Origin: Bacteroidetes bacterium UBA5697
GTDB lineage: Bacteria; Bacteroidota; Bacteroidia; B-17B0; Aurantibacillaceae
Length of the DNA: 64,000 bases
Assembly (NCBI GenBank): GCA_002420145.1
Contig: DIHL01000050.1
Span: 49,765 to 113,764 of the forward strand
Direction of reading: 5' to 3'
In this document: positions 49,805 through 59,445 of the stretch, piece by piece
How positions within the stretch are numbered: the stretch's first letter is position 1
Layout of the letters: every line of letters begins with the position of its first letter
Notes under the pieces: generated by a model
Database searches by the model: none
What the model saw: the letters and a program-made list of their open reading frames with translations, nothing else
Told to the model about the DNA's origin: nothing
Position numbers and translations under genes: made by a program

Positions 49805-51619
49805 GTGGTTAAAAATGTAATTATATCTATCCTTTTTTTCTTTTTAGTTTTTTCATCTCAAGCTAACACGGGTAATAAGTTAGCAAGAGTTGATAGCCTT
49901 ATTATTGCTTTAAAATTAAAGTTAAATCAACACCCCACTAAAAACGATTACAATTATACCCTAATGTCGGTTAGGTTATCAGGTCTTTATAATCGAAAAA
50001 ATCAATCGGATAGCGCTTATCAAATAATCGACAAACTTTTAAAATCCTCGTCTTTTCTTAACGAAAACAAAAAAGTAGTATTAATCTCAGAGAAAGCCAA
50101 TTATTATAAAAGCATTGGTAGAGATGACAAGGCAATGGAGTATTTTCATGAGGCAGACCTGCTTTTGAGCAAAGTATCAGAACCCTGTACTAAAATGTAT
50201 CACTCATTAAATAAGGCAGAGTTTTACAGGAAAATTGCCAACTTCAAACAAGCTCGAAATGAGTTGAATCTTGCCAAGAATTTAATGGATAAGAATCAGA
50301 TTTGTGATTCTACCTTATTAATTCGATACTATCATCGCATGGCAGCGGTTATGAACGAGACATGTGTTGACTCAACCGTTGAGTATTCTATAAAATCAAT
50401 TATGCTTTCGCGAAAAATGAAGGATTATTATTCAGAAGCTATTTCGTTAAACGAACTAGGGTATTATTATAAGAATAGGTTAAAGAAAGATTCTTCAATG
50501 AAATACTATTTGCTAGCAGAACAGAAGTGGAAGTTATATGGTTCATATACAAATGCGGCTCATGTGATGTTTAATAGAGCTCAATTAATTTCCCATAACA
50601 ATTTATCAAGAAAGGAATCTAATTTGATATTAAATGAAATATTAAAAATGCATGATGCTAAGCTCGTAGATTATCAAATAGACAATGTATATGATCTTAT
50701 TAGGGATAATTATTATTTTTCAGGAGACAGTAATAACTATTTTAAATATAAAATACTTTCATTACAAGTTCGAATGAATGCTAATATTAATAGGCATGAA
50801 GCAGATATTAGAAAGATAACGGAGAAGTATAAGAACGATAGTATCAAAGCAGAAATGAGCTTGGTTTCGAGCAAATTAATTGCGATGAAAAACACATTAA
50901 AAGAAAAAAATTCCGAAAACAAACGAGTTTATTTGTTTCTAATTATACTAACCTTATTGCTTTTGGTAATTGCCTTTTTACTTTATCGTATTTATGTGTC
51001 AAACAAAATTCTTAAAGAGAAATTTAAGGAGAAAGAAGCTTTGGTTCAGGAAATTCATCATCGTGTAAAAAACAATTTACAGTTTGTAAATTCTATTATT
51101 AATATGCAAACCAATGTCGTTCAAAATGAATTGGAGGCTACTGTATTAAACGAAACATCTCGCAGGATAAGATCTATGGCATTAGTGCATGAAATGCTTT
51201 ATAATAAAAACAACGAGACAGGAATAAATATGCAGGAGTATTTAAATGAATTAATAAAAAACATAGACGATTTAATTAATAGTTCGGGTAAAAAAATTGA
51301 TTTTATTCTCGACGTAGATCAGTTAATATTTGATATTTCAACAGCAACAGCAATAGGTATGATTGTTTCTGAGTTAACATCAAACTCATTAAAATATGCT
51401 TTTAAAAAGACAAAACATCCAGAAATAAAAATAGTTTTAAAACAAAGGAACAGTACAAACTACCAATTAATTTATGGCGACAATGGTGTTGGCTTACCTG
51501 AAAATTATAATAAAACGAATAAGTTAGGCATGAGATTAATTGATATTTTTTCGCGTCAAATTAAAGGGTCGTATGTGTTTGAAAACCAAAATGGCTTGAT
51601 GTACAAAATAAATTTTTAG
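49805..51619 (+). CDS. TPR-containing sensor histidine kinase (HisKA_2 type)
   Basis: A 604-residue kinase starting at GTG 49805, chosen because it gives a signal peptide (V-I-I-S-I-L-F-F-F-L-V-F-S-S-Q-A) and no ATG precedes it. A periplasmic TPR-like helical region covers about residues 25-330. A coiled coil and one membrane helix (F-L-I-I-L-T-L-L-L-L-V-I-A-F, about 375-395) follow. The kinase core has E-I-H-H-R-V-K-N-N-L-Q near residue 415, S-E-L-T-S-N-S-L-K-Y-A-F, and G-D-N-G-V-G-L-P. It is the first gene of an operon with a LytTR regulator (21 bp) and an AraC regulator. Signal unknown. Confidence 0.93.
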   Translation: MVKNVIISILFFFLVFSSQANTGNKLARVDSLIIALKLKLNQHPTKNDYNYTLMSVRLSGLYNRKNQSDSAYQIIDKLLKSSSFLNENKKVVLISEKANYYKSIGRDDKAMEYFHEADLLLSKVSEPCTKMYHSLNKAEFYRKIANFKQARNELNLAKNLMDKNQICDSTLLIRYYHRMAAVMNETCVDSTVEYSIKSIMLSRKMKDYYSEAISLNELGYYYKNRLKKDSSMKYYLLAEQKWKLYGSYTNAAHVMFNRAQLISHNNLSRKESNLILNEILKMHDAKLVDYQIDNVYDLIRDNYYFSGDSNNYFKYKILSLQVRMNANINRHEADIRKITEKYKNDSIKAEMSLVSSKLIAMKNTLKEKNSENKRVYLFLIILTLLLLVIAFLLYRIYVSNKILKEKFKEKEALVQEIHHRVKNNLQFVNSIINMQTNVVQNELEATVLNETSRRIRSMALVHEMLYNKNNETGINMQEYLNELIKNIDDLINSSGKKIDFILDVDQLIFDISTATAIGMIVSELTSNSLKYAFKKTKHPEIKIVLKQRNSTNYQLIYGDNGVGLPENYNKTNKLGMRLIDIFSRQIKGSYVFENQNGLMYKINF

Positions 51620-51640
51620 TAAAACGCAGAGTTATATTAA

Positions 51641-52336
51641 ATGACAAATTTTAAAATATTAATAGTTGAAGATGAGGTTTTAATTGCAGAAGACTTATCC
51701 GATTTATTACGCTCGTTTGGAATTAATGAAATTGATATGGCTCACGATAAGCCCTCTGCATTAAACAAAATAGAGGCGTTTCAACCCGATTTGATTTTAT
51801 TAGACATAAGAATGGAATCTGAATTAACAGGAATTCAAATCGCCGAAATTATTAATACACAATATAAAAAGCCATTTATTTTTATTACAGCGCATAGTGA
51901 TATGCAAATGTTACAAACGATACTTAAAACGATTCCAGCAGGTTATATTACGAAGCCAATTAAAAAAGCAGATTTATATGCTAATGTTTTATTGGTCTCC
52001 GAAAAACTTAAATTGCAAAGTCCGAAACAAATTATGATTAAGGATGGAACCAAAAATGTATTAATTGATTTTAATGATTTGTTATATATAGAAAGTGAAG
52101 GAAATTATATTGTAATTCACACCACACATAAAAAACACGCCTTGCGTCAAAATATGGATAGTATTATGGCGCAACTAGATAATGATATATTTTACAGAGT
52201 ACAAAGAAGCTATGTTGTTAATATCAAAAAAGTAAGTAGCTATACCCGAAAAGATTTAACGATAAATGGAATTGTTATCCCAATTTCAAAAAACGTAATT
52301 GATGATTTTGAAAAAGTGATAAATAATCAAATTTAA
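51641..52336 (+). CDS. LytTR-family response regulator
   Basis: A 231-residue regulator with a receiver domain (E10-D11, phosphoacceptor D55 in L-I-L-L-D-I-R, T in F-I-T-A-H-S, K in Y-I-T-K-P-I) and a C-terminal LytTR DNA-binding domain (D-L-L-Y-I-E-S-E-G-N-Y-I-V-I-H, then F-Y-R-V-Q-R-S-Y-V-V-N). It is paired with the TPR kinase just upstream. It may bind direct repeats near the operon promoter or in front of the following adhesin gene. Confidence 0.93.
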   Translation: MTNFKILIVEDEVLIAEDLSDLLRSFGINEIDMAHDKPSALNKIEAFQPDLILLDIRMESELTGIQIAEIINTQYKKPFIFITAHSDMQMLQTILKTIPAGYITKPIKKADLYANVLLVSEKLKLQSPKQIMIKDGTKNVLIDFNDLLYIESEGNYIVIHTTHKKHALRQNMDSIMAQLDNDIFYRVQRSYVVNIKKVSSYTRKDLTINGIVIPISKNVIDDFEKVINNQI

Positions 52337-52340
52337 GTTG

Positions 52341-53417
52341 ATGTTAAAAAAGCATATAAATAATTGGTTTATTCACTTTAAAAAATATTTTTTTAAATAT
52401 AAACAAGGCTATTATGAAGTTTCGTACATAGCAAACTCTCCTCAGGCAACGATTGAGAGTTATAAGAAAATGCCCTTTTTTAAACACAATAAAAAGCACC
52501 AAACTTTTAATTTGAACAATATGTTTATGAAGGTGCTTTTTAAGTATTTTAAAATCGAAGAAGGGTTGTGGGTTTCGGTATCAGAGGTTAGTATATTTAA
52601 AAATATTAAATTTAATTTACTTTACGATGAGTTTATAGATGACAGGTACTATACTTTAAGTTTGAATTTTGTAAGTAATAACAGCATAAAAATTTCAAAC
52701 TTGGTAAATAACTCATGGGTGTTATCTAATATGTCTTGGATATTAATAAAACCTAGGGAAAACGCCTATCATATTAATTTTAAAGATTCTAATGCAAAAT
52801 ACATTGTGTTTTATTTTACTGAGGAGTGGCTGCAGGATCAACTAAAACAAGGAGGGTTGTTTCACAAAAAAGGCATGGAAGATTTTATGGCATCATCCGA
52901 AAAGTTTGCACTTTTTTCGGATGATAATACAGAGTTATTTAACTGGCACGAAAGCTTAAATAATTTTTTTGATGATGAAATAGATTCTGAAAGTAAATTG
53001 CAACATAAAGCATTCTCCGATTTTAGTAATAAGATCATATCCTATTTTGGAAAAAAATTTAAGGCAAACCATAATTTAATAAAAAAAGAAAGGTTTAAGC
53101 CAAACGAAAATCAGAAGATTTTGGAGATTGAAAATTATTTAATGAAAAATTTGACTAATCATTTCGTTGGAATAGAAGAACTGGCAAAACAGTTTTATAT
53201 TTCGCCTACAAAATTAAAAACTGACTTTAAAAACATGTTTGGCGTATCTATTTACCAATATTATCTAGCAAAACAGATGATATTAGCTCATCAATTAATT
53301 ACAGAGAAAAACATATTTGTAAAAGATGTAGCTGCTATTTTATGTTACGAAAGCGTTAGTAAATTTATTATTGCTTATAAGAAGCATTTTGGCTTTTCTC
53401 CTTCCGAAAATTTTTAG
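52341..53417 (+). CDS. AraC-family transcriptional regulator
   Basis: About 358 residues from ATG at 52341, 4 bp after the LytTR stop; a TTG just upstream is ignored. The N-terminal 250 residues are a divergent sensing domain with a cupin-like pattern, not assignable by eye. The C-terminal AraC DNA-binding domain (about 262-358) has two helix-turn-helix units: I-E-E-L-A-K-Q-F-Y-I-S-P-T-K-L-K-T-D-F-K and V-K-D-V-A-A-I-L-C-Y-E-S-V-S-K-F, followed by F-G-F-S-P-S-E-N-F. As third gene of the kinase operon it probably controls the adhesin gene downstream; this is inferred from the shared promoter elements. Confidence 0.88.
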   Translation: MLKKHINNWFIHFKKYFFKYKQGYYEVSYIANSPQATIESYKKMPFFKHNKKHQTFNLNNMFMKVLFKYFKIEEGLWVSVSEVSIFKNIKFNLLYDEFIDDRYYTLSLNFVSNNSIKISNLVNNSWVLSNMSWILIKPRENAYHINFKDSNAKYIVFYFTEEWLQDQLKQGGLFHKKGMEDFMASSEKFALFSDDNTELFNWHESLNNFFDDEIDSESKLQHKAFSDFSNKIISYFGKKFKANHNLIKKERFKPNENQKILEIENYLMKNLTNHFVGIEELAKQFYISPTKLKTDFKNMFGVSIYQYYLAKQMILAHQLITEKNIFVKDVAAILCYESVSKFIIAYKKHFGFSPSENF

Positions 53418-53438
53418 CTTTTAGTCCTCTTCCATCAA

Positions 53439-53508
53439 ATGTCTTTTTGGGCTATTTAAAAACTCAGTATTTATGTGATTTGTTTTTAAATATGTCTTTT
53501 TGGGCTAT
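53439..53508. repeat. 17-bp direct repeat in the gap before the LamG adhesin gene
   Basis: ATGTCTTTTTGGGCTAT occurs exactly at 53439-53455 and 53492-53508, 53 bp apart (about five helical turns). Candidate paired binding sites for the AraC or LytTR regulator encoded just upstream. Confidence 0.65.
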
Positions 53509-53576
53509 AAGCCAAATAGTCAATATTGTATTTTCGCTCCTTAAAATATGGCATTTAACACCGACAATGTTTTTTC

Positions 53577-53639
53577 GCATACAAATTTTTGTATTTCGTA
53601 ACAATTAATTTATGGTGTAAATCCAAAGCAATACTTTTA
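53577..53639 (+). promoter_or_regulatory. Promoter module of the LamG adhesin gene
   Basis: GCATACAAA, ATTTCGTAACAAT (53593-53605) and AATACTTTTA (53630-53639) recur with the same spacing as in front of the kinase operon at 49737-49799. Confidence 0.75.
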
Positions 53640-53658
53640 AACAAAAATTCTAACTTTT

Positions 53659-56600
53659 ATGAAAAAAAATCTCTACAAATTTATTCTAGCCATTGGAATT
53701 ATTATTGGCTGTAATCCTTATCAAATACTGGGGCAATGCGTCAGTTCGTTTAACAATCCATCAGGTACGGTAAACGTATCGCCCATGGTGCAAACAATTG
53801 TTTCTGGGAACATGTATCCTGGTGATTATGCTGTTATTAATATATCTACAGCAGGTGATTACCAAATAAACACTTCATTTGGTACAAGTTTAAATATTAC
53901 TGACAACTCTAATGTTTCTCTTTCGTCAGGAAATAACCCGCTTAGTGTAAATTTTCCATCAGCTGGTTTATACAGAATACATGTTTGTTCATCCAATAGT
54001 GGCTCGGATCGCATTGTTGCTATAAGTCCTAAAAACAGAGCGTTTAATTTTGATGGCACAAACGATTTTATTGACTGTGGTATCGCAGTTACCAATGCAC
54101 TTAAGGGAAAAGATAAACTTACGGTAGAGGCTTGGGTTTATCCAACTCAAAACAGCGTTGGTAAATCAATTCTTGGTAATCACCAAAGTAATACTCAGTT
54201 TAATATTCAGCACACTTCTACTAATCAGTTTAACTTTTTTATTGGATTTGGAGCTTATGCCGTTACAACAGCGTCAAATTCGGTTGTTTTAAATACTTGG
54301 CAACACATTGCTGGTGTTTTTGATGATAATGTATTAAGATTTTATATAAATGGTGTATTATCAGGAACAACTGCGGTGCCGTCTACATATGTTCTTAATG
54401 CAAGTTGTAATACTAACGTTTGGATTGGGAAAAGCGGATTTGGTGGAGAGGAATTTCAGGGAAGTGTGGATGAAGTTCGTATTTGGGACCGTGCAGTTTG
54501 TCAAGGCGAAATACAAAAAAACATGAATGGAATTATTCCTACAACCGCAACAAACTTGTTAGCAAACTATCATTTTGAGCATGGAGTAATCGGAGGAAAT
54601 AATTCAACAGTTATAACTTTAGTAGATTATAGTGGTAATGCATACAATGGTACTGTTACAAATGCGTTGTTAAACGGAGCAACATCTAACTGGGTGGCTT
54701 CTGGTGCTTATCCAGCTAATGGTTCTTCCCCTTTGGTTGATGTAGCGCCTGCTTATGTCGCTCCATCAGTTTCAATATCTGGAGCAACTGCTATTTGTAA
54801 TGGAGCTTCTACAACTTTTACTGCATCAGGAAATGTTTCTACTTACAATTGGTTATCTGGTCCAACAACAGCAACTAATACTGTTTCTCCAACAACAACA
54901 ACAACATATTCTGTAGTAGGTACAAACAGCTTAGGTTGTCTATCTAATACAGCAACCATTACTTTAACTGTAAATTCATTACCAACTATTTCTGTAAATT
55001 CTGGGTCAATCTGTTCAGGAAGTTCATTTACTATGGTTCCTAGTGGCGCTAGTACATATACTTTTTCTGGTGGAAGCAGTGTGGTGTCGCCTACGGCAAA
55101 CACTTCTTATACAGTAACAGGAACAAGTGCAAGTGGTTGTGTGAGTTCTACAGGAGCAGTTAGTTCAGTAACAGTTAACTCATTGCCAGTAGTTTCAGTT
55201 AACTCTGGATCAATTTGTTCAGGAACTTCATTTACAATGACTCCAACGGGAGCGTTAACATATACTTATACAGGAGGATCTGCAGTTGTATCTCCAACAA
55301 GCACAACAAGTTATAGTGTAACAGGAACGAATGCCAATGGTTGTGTTTCAACACCAGCAGTAAGTAATGTAACAGTAAATGTTTGTACAGCAGGTGCAGC
55401 ATTAAATTTAGATGGAGTAAATGACCGAGTAAATCTTGGTACTGGCATCACAACAAGCTTAACGGGAAGCACAAAAGTTTCAGTTGAAGCTTGGGTAAAA
55501 CCAACTAGTTTATCTGGTTTAGGATGTATTGTAGGCAACTATAGCACAGGTTCAGCTAATTTACAGATATTATTAAGAAGAAACACAAACTCGTATTATG
55601 AGTTTTGGGTAGGAAACGGCACCTCTTGGCATCAAACAACATCAGCAGCTACACCAACCGTAAATGTATGGCAACATGTTGCAGCAACATGGAACGGAAC
55701 AGTAGCAAGTATTTATGTAAATGGAGTATTATCAGGAACAACAACACCTGCTATAACAACGTTAGGTAATGCTAGTTCTAATCCGGTTTGGATAGGCGGA
55801 AATACAATTAATGAAAGTTTTACAGGAGATATAGATGAGGTAAGAGTATGGAATGTGGCACGTACACAATGTGAAATTAATTCTTACAAAAATTGTGAAA
55901 TACCAACAACATCAACAGGTTTATTAGCAAATTATCATTTTAATCAAGGTATTGATGCAGGTTCAAATACAAGTGTAACCACATTAACAGATGCATCGGC
56001 TAGTGCCTTTACAGGAACATTAACTAACATGGCTTTAACTGGAACGACATCAAACTGGGTTGCACCAGGAGGAGTTACATCTGGTTCAGTAACACCAGCT
56101 AACTTAGCAATTACAGTAGGTTCAACAGTTACAAATCCAGCTGTTTGTTTAGGAAATTCTACCACATTAAGCGGTACAGGAGCCAATACATATGTTTGGA
56201 CAGGAGGAGTAACAAATGCAGTAGCATTTACACCAACAGTAACAAACACATATACTGTAACAGGAACAAATACATTAACAGGCTGTACAAATACAGCAGT
56301 ATCATCGGTAACAGTAAATACATTGCCATCGGTAGCTGCAAGTGTAACTAACGTATTATGTAATGGCGGCACAGGTTCGGCAACGGTAACAGCAACAGGC
56401 GGAACAAGTCCATATAGTTACTTAGCATCAAACGGAGCAACAGTATCAGCACAATCAGGATTAATGCCAGGGTCATATACTTATACAGTAACTGATGCCA
56501 ATAGCTGTGTAAAAACACAAACATTATCTATTACAGAACCAAGTGCAATTGTAACCACAAGTGCAGTAACAAATGCATTATGTAATGGCGGCACAGGTTC

Positions 56601-57672
56601 GGCAACAGTAACAGCAACAGGCGGTACAGGCGCTTATACGTATTTAGCATCAAACGGAGCAACAGTATCAGTACAGTCAGGCTTAATGGCAGGTACATAT
56701 AACTACACTGTAACAGATGCTAATGCTTGTGAGCAAACACAAATATTATCTATTACAGAACCAACAGCAATTAATTTATCTGCATCAGCAAACAATGCAA
56801 CAATTTGTGCAGGCGCATCAAGTACATTAACAGCAAATGCTACAGGTGGAACAGGAACATTAACTTATACTTGGGTTTCAGGGCCAACAAGTAATGTTAA
56901 TACGGTTACTCCAACAGCTACAGCTGTTTATACAGTGGATGTGACAGACGCAAACAATTGTGCTGCTTCATCTACAGTAGAGGTAACAGTAAATGCATTA
57001 CCAACAATTTCTGTAAACAGCGGAGCAATTTGTGCAGGTCAATCATTTACAATGGTTCCAACAGGAGCAACAACTTATACTTACTCAAACGGAACAGATG
57101 TAGTAACACCAGCAGCAAATGATTCATATACAGTAACAGGAACAGATGCAAACGGATGTGTAAGCGCAACAGGAGCAGTAAGTACAGTAACCGTAAATGC
57201 ATTACCAGTATTAACCGCAGCAACAAATAATACATTATTATGTGTTGGTCAAACAGCTACTTTATCAGTTAGCGGTGCAACAACGTATACTTGGAATACA
57301 ACAGAAAACACAGCAAGTATTGCCGTATCACCAACAGTACAAACAACATATACTGTAAATGGAACAGATGCAAATGGATGTTCAAATAACACAACAGTAA
57401 CACAAGATGTAAGTGCATGTACAGGAATTGAAACATTAACAAATGACGCGTCAATCAATGTATATCCAAATCCAAACAATGGATTATTTGTTATAGAGTT
57501 AACAAGCGCATCAAAAGTAACGGTTATGAATGCATTAGGACAAGTTGTAATTGCAGAAATATTTGAAGCAGGAAAACATACTGTAAACATTAATAATGAA
57601 TCTACAGGAGTTTATTTTGTGAAAGTGATGACAAACAATAAACAACAAATCATTAAAGTGATTAAAGAGTAA
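53659..57672 (+). CDS. Large LamG/Ig/SprB-repeat adhesin with T9SS type A sorting domain
   Basis: A 1337-residue secreted protein with a signal peptide (about 1-27, ending I-L-G-Q). Two LamG/concanavalin-like domains follow, at about residues 130-310 (N-F-D-G-T-N-D-F-I-D-C, V-E-A-W-V-Y-P-T and V-W-I-G-K) and 580-750 (N-L-D-G-V-N-D-R-V-N-L, V-E-A-W-V-K-P-T and V-W-I-G-G). Ig-like repeats lie between them. Two SprB-type repeats (C-N-G-G-T-G-S-A-T-V-T-A-T-G-G-T, about 890-1035), more Ig-like repeats and a type A sorting domain (Y-P-N-P-N-N-G-L-F, G-V-Y-F-V-K-V) complete it. It is probably a carbohydrate-binding surface adhesin, co-regulated with the upstream kinase operon. Confidence 0.92.
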   Translation: MKKNLYKFILAIGIIIGCNPYQILGQCVSSFNNPSGTVNVSPMVQTIVSGNMYPGDYAVINISTAGDYQINTSFGTSLNITDNSNVSLSSGNNPLSVNFPSAGLYRIHVCSSNSGSDRIVAISPKNRAFNFDGTNDFIDCGIAVTNALKGKDKLTVEAWVYPTQNSVGKSILGNHQSNTQFNIQHTSTNQFNFFIGFGAYAVTTASNSVVLNTWQHIAGVFDDNVLRFYINGVLSGTTAVPSTYVLNASCNTNVWIGKSGFGGEEFQGSVDEVRIWDRAVCQGEIQKNMNGIIPTTATNLLANYHFEHGVIGGNNSTVITLVDYSGNAYNGTVTNALLNGATSNWVASGAYPANGSSPLVDVAPAYVAPSVSISGATAICNGASTTFTASGNVSTYNWLSGPTTATNTVSPTTTTTYSVVGTNSLGCLSNTATITLTVNSLPTISVNSGSICSGSSFTMVPSGASTYTFSGGSSVVSPTANTSYTVTGTSASGCVSSTGAVSSVTVNSLPVVSVNSGSICSGTSFTMTPTGALTYTYTGGSAVVSPTSTTSYSVTGTNANGCVSTPAVSNVTVNVCTAGAALNLDGVNDRVNLGTGITTSLTGSTKVSVEAWVKPTSLSGLGCIVGNYSTGSANLQILLRRNTNSYYEFWVGNGTSWHQTTSAATPTVNVWQHVAATWNGTVASIYVNGVLSGTTTPAITTLGNASSNPVWIGGNTINESFTGDIDEVRVWNVARTQCEINSYKNCEIPTTSTGLLANYHFNQGIDAGSNTSVTTLTDASASAFTGTLTNMALTGTTSNWVAPGGVTSGSVTPANLAITVGSTVTNPAVCLGNSTTLSGTGANTYVWTGGVTNAVAFTPTVTNTYTVTGTNTLTGCTNTAVSSVTVNTLPSVAASVTNVLCNGGTGSATVTATGGTSPYSYLASNGATVSAQSGLMPGSYTYTVTDANSCVKTQTLSITEPSAIVTTSAVTNALCNGGTGSATVTATGGTGAYTYLASNGATVSVQSGLMAGTYNYTVTDANACEQTQILSITEPTAINLSASANNATICAGASSTLTANATGGTGTLTYTWVSGPTSNVNTVTPTATAVYTVDVTDANNCAASSTVEVTVNALPTISVNSGAICAGQSFTMVPTGATTYTYSNGTDVVTPAANDSYTVTGTDANGCVSATGAVSTVTVNALPVLTAATNNTLLCVGQTATLSVSGATTYTWNTTENTASIAVSPTVQTTYTVNGTDANGCSNNTTVTQDVSACTGIETLTNDASINVYPNPNNGLFVIELTSASKVTVMNALGQVVIAEIFEAGKHTVNINNESTGVYFVKVMTNNKQQIIKVIKE

Positions 57673-57702
57673 TTACTTTAATAATAAACAACATGATAAA
57701 AT

Positions 57703-57737
57703 AAAAAGCCCCCAACAATTCTGTTGGGGGCTTTTTT
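57703..57737. terminator. Bidirectional Rho-independent terminator
   Basis: GCCCCCAACA and TGTTGGGGGC pair exactly around a 4-nt loop, flanked by A and T runs. Confidence 0.92.
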
Positions 57738-57761
57738 GTTGATTTGAACGTTATAAAATAA

Positions 57762-58220
57762 CTACACTCCAAATTGTGTAAAGTGATGATCAATGTGTTT
57801 ATAGAACTGCGTACTCCATTCTTTAGCTGTCATAGCACCAAAAGATGTACTTTCTCTGCCTTCAAAATAGTTTGCGCCGTGAGCTTCTGTTTGTTTTACG
57901 TTGTCAATGAATTTTGATTTTTCTTTTTCAAAATCGCGTACATCGGCAATAATAAATTCAGGAGCCGTGTGAGAATTTTTCTTGTAAGGTTTTTCACTAA
58001 CTACAAGAGGTTTTACTAATAATTTTAAAATAAACTTTTTAAAAAACGAACTCTTATAAGGAATTCTGTTATAAGCTAAATCATAGGCTACATTTAAGTG
58101 AGCTAACATTTGAGCTGAGTTCATTTTACCCCACTGAGGTTTGCTAACGTAAGTGATTTTTTCTAATCTCTTAAATGTTTCTTCTGTTGTTTTTGGATCG
58201 AATACGCTTGGTAATGCCAT
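57762..58220 (-). CDS. DUF1569 (DinB-superfamily) protein
   Basis: A 152-residue four-helix-bundle protein. W-G-K-M-N-S-A-Q-M-L-A-H-L-N near residue 35 and the C-terminal H-I-D-H-H-F-T-Q-F-G match DUF1569, a DinB-like family in which three His residues can bind a metal. The reaction is unknown; members have been linked to thiol-dependent metal-binding transferases. It lies 12 bp downstream of lgt and ends the trmB/lgt operon. Confidence 0.82.
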   Translation of the reverse strand: MALPSVFDPKTTEETFKRLEKITYVSKPQWGKMNSAQMLAHLNVAYDLAYNRIPYKSSFFKKFILKLLVKPLVVSEKPYKKNSHTAPEFIIADVRDFEKEKSKFIDNVKQTEAHGANYFEGRESTSFGAMTAKEWSTQFYKHIDHHFTQFGV

Positions 58221-58232
58221 GATAAAATTTAA

Positions 58233-59054
58233 TTATTGGTTTGTTGATTCTGATTGATGAGTATGTGTTGTTTCGTTTTTAGAACGATACATCATATAAA
58301 TACCTACTAATATAAAAGGAATACTTAATATTTGTCCCATGTTAATTGGCAATGCGTTTTCAAATGATTCTTGATTCTCTTTCATAAATTCCATACAAAA
58401 ACGGAAACTAAACATCAACACACAAAACAAACCAAACACAAATCCTTTTCCAAAATCGTTGCGTTTGTTTTTCCATAACCAATAAAACAATACAAATAAA
58501 AAGACGTAAAAGATAGCTTCATATAATTGCGTTGGATGACGAGGTAATTCATCTACTTGATGAAACACGAAAGCCCAAGGCACATCTGTAGGCTGCCCAA
58601 CAATTTCAGAGTTCATTAAATTTCCAAAACGAATCATAAAAGAAGCAAAAGGAACAACCACAATTAATCGATCAAATAACCATAACCAACTTTCTTTGGT
58701 TTTTCGGCAATACAACCACATACCAACAATAATTCCAATACCGCCTCCGTGACTCGCTAATCCACCTTCATATACTTTTAAAATATCTAAAGGGTGAGTG
58801 GAGTAGTATGGAAAATCATAAAATAAACAATGACCCAAACGAGCGCCTAATATAGTTGCTAAAACAATATATAAGGTCAATAGGTCTAATTGTTTTTCGG
58901 TACGCCCTTCTGCTTTATAAATACGATTCATAAAAAAATGACAGCCGATAAAAGCCATTGCCCAAGATAAACCATACCAACGTACTGGCCAATCAATACC
59001 AGGAATAGTAAAAATTTCGGGGCTCGGATTCCAATTTATAAAAAGTGATAGCAT
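58233..59054 (-). CDS. lgt: Prolipoprotein diacylglyceryl transferase
   Basis: A 273-residue inner-membrane enzyme with seven helices. H-G-G-G-I-G and the signature R-F-G-N-L-M-N-S-E-I-V-G-Q-P-T (catalytic Arg, Asn and Glu) are present, along with R-H-P-T-Q-L-Y-E-A. It attaches diacylglycerol from phosphatidylglycerol to the lipobox Cys of prolipoproteins, the first step of lipoprotein maturation. It follows a small membrane protein gene (46 bp) and precedes the DUF1569 gene. Length and motifs are normal. Confidence 0.97.
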   Translation of the reverse strand: MLSLFINWNPSPEIFTIPGIDWPVRWYGLSWAMAFIGCHFFMNRIYKAEGRTEKQLDLLTLYIVLATILGARLGHCLFYDFPYYSTHPLDILKVYEGGLASHGGGIGIIVGMWLYCRKTKESWLWLFDRLIVVVPFASFMIRFGNLMNSEIVGQPTDVPWAFVFHQVDELPRHPTQLYEAIFYVFLFVLFYWLWKNKRNDFGKGFVFGLFCVLMFSFRFCMEFMKENQESFENALPINMGQILSIPFILVGIYMMYRSKNETTHTHQSESTNQ

Positions 59055-59100
59055 ATGACAAGTTTAAGTTTTTATTGATATATAAGAGGTTAAAAAATGT

Positions 59101-59442
59101 TTAATTATCCTCCTCTACATCGATTCTAAATTTATGTAAAAAACGATGAACAATAGGTCCAAAAATAACAGCTACACTGGTTAAAAAGGCCACGCCACTG
59201 TATATGGCATACAATGATGAAAACCACTTAGCTCCATCTGTCTCTGCTCTATCTACTGGACCCATGCCTGTTAAAATCATACTAGCGTTTACCAAACTAT
59301 CTAACCATGGAATATAAAAAAAATAATGATAACCAATCACACCAATCCCTAATGATACTATTAAAAACAAAGTTCCTAAAGCAATACTCTTAAGGAGTTT
59401 GTTGTAAAAATGCGATTTATGTGGAAGCCTTTTAGTCGTCAT
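59101..59442 (-). CDS. Small membrane protein of unknown function
   Basis: A 113-residue protein with two hydrophobic helices (about 18-40 and 78-98). Between them is a loop with L-V-N-A-S-M-I-L-T-G-M-G-P-V, which looks faintly like a pore-loop/selectivity-filter arrangement of two-helix channels but lacks the canonical G-Y-G or G-F-G. No family recognised. Its start is 3 bp after the trmB stop, and lgt follows, so it belongs to that operon. Probably real because of its tight fit and membrane pattern. Confidence 0.68.
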   Translation of the reverse strand: MTTKRLPHKSHFYNKLLKSIALGTLFLIVSLGIGVIGYHYFFYIPWLDSLVNASMILTGMGPVDRAETDGAKWFSSLYAIYSGVAFLTSVAVIFGPIVHRFLHKFRIDVEEDN

Positions 59443-59445
59443 TAA

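Noticed and set aside
54843..57590. Minus-strand open frames across the LamG adhesin gene
   Set aside because: Same cause as in the other adhesin: biased repetitive coding on the plus strand, no start context or motif.
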